Assembly: GCF_001956695.1 (NCBI RefSeq)
Contig: NZ_CP019070.1
Coordinates: 558,001 to 622,000 of the forward strand
Length of the DNA stretch: 64,000 nucleotides
Source of the DNA: Poseidonibacter parvus
Lineage (GTDB): Bacteria; Campylobacterota; Campylobacteria; Campylobacterales; Arcobacteraceae
Direction: 5' to 3'
Shown here: in pieces, positions 58,626 through 64,000 of the stretch
Numbering within the stretch: position 1 is the stretch's first letter
How the letters are laid out: each line of letters starts with the position of its first letter
The notes under the pieces: generated by a model
The model's database searches: none
What the model saw: only the letters and a program-made list of their open reading frames with translations
What the model was told of the DNA's origin: nothing
Program-made: the position numbers and the translations under genes

Positions 58626-59770
58626 CAATAATAGGTGCGGGAGCCAGTTCTTTAATGCTTGCTTCTAATCTTGATAAAAGAAAATATAAAAACATTTGTG
58701 TAATAGATACAAATAAAAAAGTTGGGCCAAAAATAAAAGTTTCAGGTGGAGCTAAATGTAATATAACAAATGAATTAGTTACAAATAAAAACTATTTAGG
58801 TGATAGAAATTTTGTTAAAGAAATATTATCTAAATACACTAAAGATGATTTACTGAATTTTTTAAATAAAAATGGTGTAAATCCAAAAATAAATCCTAAA
58901 ATTGTAAAAGGTACATATTTTTGTAACTCATCTCAAGATGTTATTGATATGTTTTTAAAGCTTATTACTCATGTTAAGAAATATTTAGACACAAAAGTTT
59001 TAGATCTTGATTTTATTGAAAAGAACAAATACTATAAAATTAAAACAAATAAGCAAATTATTGAAGCAAAAAAAATAGTTGTTGCCAGTGGTGCTTTATC
59101 TTATCCAGTTTTAGGAGCTAGTTCAATTGCTTTTGATATAGCTTCAAAATTTGGTCATAGTGTTGAAAAACTTGAACCTTCACTTGTTGGTTTTACAGTT
59201 CAAAAAGATCAATTTTGGTTTAAAAACTTATCAGGAATTTCTACATATGTAAATACTTTTGTTGAAGGAAAAAGATTTGAAGGTTCATTTCTTTTTGCAC
59301 ACAAAGGATGCTCAGGTCCTGTTATTTTAACTTCATCACTGTATTGGAAAAAGGGACAATTAGCTATTGATTTTTTACCAAATAAAAAAATGGAAAGTTT
59401 TTTTAAAAGTAATAAAAAAATATCTTCAAGTTTACCACTTCCTAAAAGATTTATAGAAGAGTTTTTAAAATCAATTGATTTAGAAGATAAAGCTATTTCA
59501 TCACTGAAAAATGATGAAAAAGAAAAATTATCATTATTAAAATATTATGAGTTCTCACCTGCTGGAAACTTTGGATATACTAAAGCAGAAGTCACACGTG
59601 GTGGAATAAATACGGATGAAATTGATCATAATACTTTTGAAAGCTTGAAACAAAATGACTTATATTTTATAGGTGAGTGTTTAAATATTACAGGAGAACT
59701 AGGTGGTTTTAATTTTCAAATAGCATTTTCACAAGCAAATATTTGTGCAAAGCATTTAAATCAACTCTAA
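58613..59770 (+). CDS. HI0933-type flavoprotein without a standard start codon
   Basis: The first ATG in frame (58655) would cut off the FAD-binding motif. Upstream in the same frame lies YDIAIIGAGASSLMLASNLD, a proper dinucleotide fold, but no ATG, GTG or TTG occurs between it and the stop at 58598. The best-placed codon is ATC at 58613, 6 bases after AGGA (58603-58606). That gives about 385 residues. The rest shows VSGGAKCNITNE, VVASGALSYPVLGASS and a C-terminal GGFNFQIAFSQAN, as in the HI0933 family. It overlaps the kinase gene by 13 bases. It is a paralog of the protein at 49750. Confidence 0.75.
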   Translation: MYDIAIIGAGASSLMLASNLDKRKYKNICVIDTNKKVGPKIKVSGGAKCNITNELVTNKNYLGDRNFVKEILSKYTKDDLLNFLNKNGVNPKINPKIVKGTYFCNSSQDVIDMFLKLITHVKKYLDTKVLDLDFIEKNKYYKIKTNKQIIEAKKIVVASGALSYPVLGASSIAFDIASKFGHSVEKLEPSLVGFTVQKDQFWFKNLSGISTYVNTFVEGKRFEGSFLFAHKGCSGPVILTSSLYWKKGQLAIDFLPNKKMESFFKSNKKISSSLPLPKRFIEEFLKSIDLEDKAISSLKNDEKEKLSLLKYYEFSPAGNFGYTKAEVTRGGINTDEIDHNTFESLKQNDLYFIGECLNITGELGGFNFQIAFSQANICAKHLNQL

Positions 59771-59840
59771 AGAAAGTTATACCTAAACATACACTTGCTA
59801 CAATCACAAAATATAATGAAAATAGTTTTGAAGGATTCAA

Positions 59841-60668
59841 TTGAGAATTGCATTTATAGGTGACATCGTAGGCCGGCCTGGACGTAAGATTATTAAAGAT
59901 AATTTATCTAAAATAAAAGAAGAATATAATATTGATTTTGTCATTGCAAATGGTGAAAATGCGAGTCATGGTTTTGGTTTAACTATTAAAAACTGTGACG
60001 AATTACTAAAAATGGGAATTGATTTAATTACAGGTGGTAACCACTCTTTTGATAAAAAAAGAGAGATGATGGTTTTACTTGAAACTAAACCAGTTTTACG
60101 ACCTGATAATTATCCTCCAGGTTTAATAGGAAGTGGCCTAAAAGTATGTGATGTACTCACTCCTAATGGAATTGAAAAATTAGCTGTTATAAACTTAATG
60201 GGTCAATATACAATGCCAACAGTTGAAAACCCTTTTAATTGGGCTATAAAATTAGTAAATCAACTTCATGAAGATGGTATAAAAAGTATTTTTATAGATT
60301 TTCACGCAGAAGTTACAAGTGAAAAAAGAATTATGCTAATGATGCTTCAAAATGAAGTTAGTATGATTTGTGGAACGCATACTCATGTTGGAACTGATGA
60401 TTTACAAATATTTAATAATACTGCTTACTTAACTGATATAGGATTAACAGGCTGTAGAGATAATGTAATTGGTATGGATAAAAAGATACCTATACAAAAA
60501 GTTACAACTGGTTTAGGTGGTCACTTTGAAGTTCCAAATTCTTGCAAAACAATTCTTCAAATGATGGTTACTGATATAAATGAAGAAGGGAAAGCTACAA
60601 ATAGTTTTAAAATAAAAAAATTTTGCAATAATCACGAATATATTATTACAAAGGCTATGATTGATTAG
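59841..60668 (+). CDS. YmdB-family metallophosphoesterase (TIGR00282 type)
   Basis: A 275-residue dinuclear metal phosphodiesterase. Metal ligands are visible in FIGDIVGRPG, ANGENASHGFG, TGGNHSFD, IDFHAEVTSEK and CGTHTHVGTDD. The Bacillus homolog YmdB is a 2',3'-cyclic nucleotide phosphodiesterase affecting biofilm fate and RNA processing; the role here is unknown. The start is TTG at 59841 with AAGGA at 59831-59835. It overlaps the glycosylase gene by 8 bases. Confidence 0.92.
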   Translation: MRIAFIGDIVGRPGRKIIKDNLSKIKEEYNIDFVIANGENASHGFGLTIKNCDELLKMGIDLITGGNHSFDKKREMMVLLETKPVLRPDNYPPGLIGSGLKVCDVLTPNGIEKLAVINLMGQYTMPTVENPFNWAIKLVNQLHEDGIKSIFIDFHAEVTSEKRIMLMMLQNEVSMICGTHTHVGTDDLQIFNNTAYLTDIGLTGCRDNVIGMDKKIPIQKVTTGLGGHFEVPNSCKTILQMMVTDINEEGKATNSFKIKKFCNNHEYIITKAMID

Positions 60669-61302
60669 TATATCAAACTCTTATGATCTTTTTTTGTTTT
60701 TAAAAGAACAAAATTTAATAGATGATAAATATGAATACTGGTGGCCTAATAATGATGCATTTGAAATATTATTAGGGGCAATATTAACTCAAAATACTAA
60801 ATGGACTAATGTTGAAATGTCCTTAGAAAACTTAAGAGTATTAAATATCAATTCCCTTGAAAAAATAGCAAATATTGATTTAGAAACTTTTATAATAGCA
60901 ATTACTCCAAGTGGTTTTAAAAATCAAAAATCACGTAGATTAATTGCACTTGCTAAAAATATTATTAAAGATTTTGAAACCTTTGAAAACTTTTGTTTAA
61001 AGGTTGACAGAACTTGGCTTCTAGAGCAAAAAGGAATTGGACCTGAAACTGCAGATGCAATACTTTGTTATGCATGTAGGCAAGATTATATGGTAGTTGA
61101 TTCTTACACAAACAAACTTCTTAAAAGATTCGGATATGAGTTTGAAGATTATGAACAATTACAAGCTTGGTGTGAATTTGGTATTAATGAAAATTACGAT
61201 AAAATTGCCAAATTATATAATTATGACATCTCATTAAACAAATTATATGCTCGATTTCATGGAAAAATTATTGAGTATATGAAATGTAATCCAAAAGGTT
61301 AA
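60661..61302 (+). CDS. Endonuclease III-like DNA glycosylase, MagIII type
   Basis: A 213-residue HhH-GPD protein. It has the helix-hairpin-helix EQKGIGPETADAIL, and the catalytic Asp in YMVVDSYTNKLL. The Lys that gives endonuclease III its lyase activity is replaced by Glu (GIGPETAD), and the C-terminal four-Cys iron-sulfur site is absent. Both features match MagIII of H. pylori, a 3-methyladenine glycosylase, so monofunctional removal of alkylated bases is likely. The start is TTG at 60661, with AAGG at 60651-60654. Confidence 0.87.
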   Translation: MISISNSYDLFLFLKEQNLIDDKYEYWWPNNDAFEILLGAILTQNTKWTNVEMSLENLRVLNINSLEKIANIDLETFIIAITPSGFKNQKSRRLIALAKNIIKDFETFENFCLKVDRTWLLEQKGIGPETADAILCYACRQDYMVVDSYTNKLLKRFGYEFEDYEQLQAWCEFGINENYDKIAKLYNYDISLNKLYARFHGKIIEYMKCNPKG

Positions 61303-61307
61303 TTTAA

Positions 61308-62099
61308 ATGATTATTATTCCTCAAACAAAAGGTGGCGTAGGTAAATCTACTGTTGCTATGCAAGTTATTGCTCCTTATCTTTATAAAAAACATGGTAAA
61401 AAAATTACATATATCGAAATTGATGATGAAAATAACGATTCTAAATCTTTTACAAGAACTGAAATTGTAAATAAAAGAATGTTAGGGACTAATAAATTAA
61501 CTGAACTTGATGAATTAATTTTAATGGATGACAATCATGAAGTTATTGTTGATGTTGGTGGTAATAAAACTTCAACACTAGTTTTAGATGAGATTAAAAA
61601 AGTTGGTACATTTGGAAATATCAAGTGGATTATTCCTTTAGGGGATGGTGAACTTGATGGTAAAAATGCAATTGCTACGATGAAAAAAATAAAGAAAATT
61701 GAAGATAATCCATCTGAAAATGTAATTTTTGCCTTAAATAGAGCTATTTCCATGCAACCTGATTATATAGAAGAACAATTTATTAATTTTTTTGGTCACA
61801 AGTATATTGATTCGAACTCAGTTATTTGCGATTTTGTAAAAAATCCAAAATATTTCCCTGTTAAAAATGATAAAGTTATTACTATGAGTAGATATTTAGG
61901 CTCAACTGTATGGGAAATGGCTTATAATAATACGGATTTTGCACAAAAAGCAATTAAAGCAAAAGAGTTAGGTGATATTGAAAGTGCAAGAAAATATCTA
62001 TTTTTTAGAAGAATACAAACAGATGCAAAAGATTATGTAATTACAGTATTAAACAAAATATTCTGTGATTTAGATACTTGGATAGATATTAAGAAATGA
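61308..62099 (+). CDS. ParA/MinD-like P-loop ATPase
   Basis: A 263-residue protein with the deviant Walker A motif KGGVGKST (residues 8-15) of the ParA/MinD/SIMIBI class. It has a short Walker-B-like VIVDVGGNKT where many ParA proteins have VDxPP. It lacks an obvious DNA-binding N-terminal extension. No parB or centromere-like repeat is nearby, so it is not a simple chromosome segregation pair. Its 3' end overlaps the next gene by 4 bases (ATGA), indicating coupling to a small membrane protein. Its cargo is unknown. Confidence 0.8.
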   Translation: MIIIPQTKGGVGKSTVAMQVIAPYLYKKHGKKITYIEIDDENNDSKSFTRTEIVNKRMLGTNKLTELDELILMDDNHEVIVDVGGNKTSTLVLDEIKKVGTFGNIKWIIPLGDGELDGKNAIATMKKIKKIEDNPSENVIFALNRAISMQPDYIEEQFINFFGHKYIDSNSVICDFVKNPKYFPVKNDKVITMSRYLGSTVWEMAYNNTDFAQKAIKAKELGDIESARKYLFFRRIQTDAKDYVITVLNKIFCDLDTWIDIKK

Positions 62100-62365
62100 G
62101 TGAAATGAGTTTTAAACAAGCTAAAGAGCTTGTTGAAAGAATGGAATTTTCAGAGTTAGCACTTAAAAATGCAACTAAAGTTTTAGATGATTCATATAAA
62201 ACTTTAGGAAAAGCTAGTGAGAATTTTGATAAAACTCTTAATAAACAAGAAAAAATACTAGAACAAATCCCACAAAACAATAAAAAAATGTCTATGATGT
62301 TTTTAGCTGTTGCTGTTAATATAGGTTTTATATTAGGACTTATAATTGGGAAATATATACTATAA
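62096..62365 (+). CDS. Small coiled-coil, tail-anchored membrane protein
   Basis: An 89-residue protein that I do not recognise. It has a helical, coiled-coil-like N-terminal part (FKQAKELVERMEFSELALKN and on to about residue 60) and a single C-terminal membrane helix (MFLAVAVNIGFILGLIIGKY). It starts within the ATPase gene (ATGA overlap) and is likely its membrane partner; this is inference from the coupling. Confidence 0.75.
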   Translation: MSEMSFKQAKELVERMEFSELALKNATKVLDDSYKTLGKASENFDKTLNKQEKILEQIPQNNKKMSMMFLAVAVNIGFILGLIIGKYIL

Positions 62366-62390
62366 AATTTTAAACTAGGAAGATATAATT

Positions 62391-63101
62391 ATGGGTAAAC
62401 AAGAAAAAATTGTCTCAATGTTTAATGACATTGCAGGAACTTATGATGTAGCAAATAGAGTTTTATCAATGGGAATTGATAAGTCTTGGAGAAATAAAGC
62501 ATGTAATAAAACTTTTGATTTTTATGGAAAAGATAAAATAGAAAAGATTGTTGATGTTGCTTGTGGAACAGGAGATATGATTCAACATTGGAAAAAGATA
62601 GCAAAAGAAAATAGTATCGATATTCAAAATATTGTAGGTATTGATCCAAGTGTTGGAATGATGGCTGAAGGTAAAAAGAAACTTCCTGAAGTTGAATTTA
62701 TTGAAGCAGGAGCAGCTTCTATGCCACTTGAAAATGATAGTACTGATATTATTTCAATTTCTTATGGAATTAGAAATGTAGTTCAAAGACAAGAAGCTTT
62801 TCATGAGTTTGCAAGAGTTCTAAAAAAAGATGGATTAGTTGCAATTTCAGAATTTACTAAAAATGAGAAAACAAATCCTTTAGATTATTTAACTGATTTT
62901 TATATGAATAAAATTTTGCCAGTTTTAGGTGGATTAATTTCAAGAAATAAAGAAGCTTATACTTATTTACCAGATTCAATTGATGAGTTTTTAACAACAG
63001 AAAATTTATGTAAAGAATTAAAACTTGCAGGTCTTGAACCAATTCATGTGAAAGCATTTTCAATGAATATTTCAACATTAATCATTGCAAAAAAAATATA
63101 A
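62391..63101 (+). CDS. ubiE: Demethylmenaquinone / 2-octaprenyl-benzoquinol methyltransferase
   Basis: A 236-residue SAM-dependent methyltransferase of quinone synthesis. It has the UbiE start KIVSMFNDIAGTYDVANRVL, the SAM motif VDVACGTGDM, and SYGIRNV and GLVAISEFTK blocks. In Campylobacterota it methylates demethylmenaquinone. An AGGAAG site lies 8-10 bases before the ATG. It follows the small membrane protein by 25 bases. Confidence 0.94.
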   Translation: MGKQEKIVSMFNDIAGTYDVANRVLSMGIDKSWRNKACNKTFDFYGKDKIEKIVDVACGTGDMIQHWKKIAKENSIDIQNIVGIDPSVGMMAEGKKKLPEVEFIEAGAASMPLENDSTDIISISYGIRNVVQRQEAFHEFARVLKKDGLVAISEFTKNEKTNPLDYLTDFYMNKILPVLGGLISRNKEAYTYLPDSIDEFLTTENLCKELKLAGLEPIHVKAFSMNISTLIIAKKI

Positions 63102-63117
63102 ATAAGAAAGAGATTTT

Positions 63118-64000
63118 ATGAATACACCAATTAATGTGTCAACTTTAAATACACAAATAAAATCTCTTTTAGAAACTACCTTTATTCAAGTTTATGTTGA
63201 AGGTGAAGTTTCTAATTTAACTTATCATAACTCAGGTCATATTTACTTTTCAATAAAAGACCAAAGCTCAACAATCTCTTGTGTGATGTTTAGAGGTAAT
63301 ACTAAATATTTAAAATTTCAACTTGAAGTTGGACAAAAAATAACAATCACTGGAAATATCACAGTTTATGCTCCTCGTGGTAATTATCAACTTCTCTGTA
63401 ATAAGATTGAACCTTCAGGTCAAGGTGCGCTAGCTTTAGCTTATGAACAATTAAAGACTAAACTTGAAAATAAAGGATATTTTGAACAAACAAGAAAAAG
63501 AATTCTTCCTAAGTATCCTAAAAAAATTGTACTTGTTACATCAGCAACTGGTGCAGCTATTGAAGATATGAAAAAAGTTGCACTTCATCGTTGGCCTTTA
63601 GTAGAGTTCATTTTAATACCAACTTTAGTTCAAGGTGAAGGAGCTGCTTATGATATTTCAAACTCAATTAAATATGCAGATACTTTAAATGCAGATGTTA
63701 TTATTGCAGGCCGTGGGGGAGGAAGTATTGAAGACTTATGGGCTTTCAATGAAGAAATAGTTGCAAATGCAATTTATGAAGCTAAAACTCCTATTATCTC
63801 AGCAGTTGGACATGAAGTTGATTATTTAATTTCAGATTTCGTAGCTGATGTTAGAGCTGCAACTCCATCTAATGCAATTGAAATAGCACTTCCTGATATA
63901 AATGAACATAGAATGTATTTAGATACATTAGTAAATGATTATGATAATTTATTAAAAAGAATATTGTTTAACAAAGAACAAGATGTTATTAATTTAAAGC
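63118..64000 (+). CDS. xseA: Exodeoxyribonuclease VII large subunit (3' end outside window)
   Basis: The frame is open from ATG 63118 to the window end (about 294 residues). It starts with the OB-fold nucleic-acid-binding domain (YVEGEVSNLTYHNSGHIYFS), followed by the catalytic domain with the conserved TSATGAAIEDM, AGRGGGSIEDLWAFNEE and SAVGHEVDYLISDFVADVRA blocks. ExoVII degrades single-stranded DNA with the XseB subunit. The ATG lies 16 bases after the ubiE stop, preceded by AAGAAAGAG. Confidence 0.95.
   Translation, partial: MNTPINVSTLNTQIKSLLETTFIQVYVEGEVSNLTYHNSGHIYFSIKDQSSTISCVMFRGNTKYLKFQLEVGQKITITGNITVYAPRGNYQLLCNKIEPSGQGALALAYEQLKTKLENKGYFEQTRKRILPKYPKKIVLVTSATGAAIEDMKKVALHRWPLVEFILIPTLVQGEGAAYDISNSIKYADTLNADVIIAGRGGGSIEDLWAFNEEIVANAIYEAKTPIISAVGHEVDYLISDFVADVRAATPSNAIEIALPDINEHRMYLDTLVNDYDNLLKRILFNKEQDVINLK

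Overview
The window is AT-rich chromosomal DNA from a member of the Campylobacterota, most likely an Arcobacter-type organism (Arcobacteraceae sensu lato). The evidence is the 16S/23S/5S operon, the strong A/T codon bias, the ArsRS-type two-component pair, and gene neighbourhoods shared with Helicobacter and Campylobacter: a DUF2018-like gene with ispB-hemA-proS, and leuS-lptE-folC-M23 peptidase-bactofilin. I see no prophage, insertion sequence, CRISPR array or tRNA gene.

Layout. 1-2050: the end of an aldehyde dehydrogenase gene with a DUF779 partner, then an ExbB/ExbD motor pair on the minus strand. 1988-6727: a PLP-dependent deaminase-like enzyme and two tandem paralogous Cache-domain histidine kinases. 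6779-15081: a housekeeping run (aroK, hisD, DUF2018, ispB, hemA, proS, an MscS channel, a CCA-type nucleotidyltransferase). 15115-17105: a PTS-EIIC-like/EAL c-di-GMP phosphodiesterase gene interrupted by a -1 frame change at a T7 tract. 17113-21259: lnt, and divergently yajC-secD-secF. 21381-27666: membrane proteins, leuS, lptE, folC and the cell-shape genes (LytM peptidase, bactofilin). 27653-29776: a primase-helicase fusion of the TOTE type whose primase half looks catalytically degenerate. 29794-34743: a CPA2 antiporter, an OlsF-like double acyltransferase, DUF445 and SHOCT proteins.

35053-44981 is the most unusual block. It holds two circularly permuted ATP-grasp proteins, two alpha-E domains (one free, one fused to its ATP-grasp) and three transglutaminase-fold proteins, one carrying a C-terminal DUF2126 putative amidoligase. 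The block is arranged as two convergent sets and looks like a peptide or amide ligation and cleavage pathway with unknown substrate.

45227-50994 holds a small protein coupled to mfd, an EEP-family phosphatase/nuclease and an HI0933-type flavoprotein. 51038-56531 is a complete rRNA operon with a consensus promoter, a boxA-like signal and RNase III-type flanking stems, but no tRNA in the 16S-23S spacer. 56702-64000 carries ArsRS-like regulators, a second HI0933-type flavoprotein that lacks any normal start codon, a YmdB-like phosphodiesterase, a MagIII-like glycosylase, a ParA-like ATPase with a small membrane protein, ubiE, and the first part of xseA.
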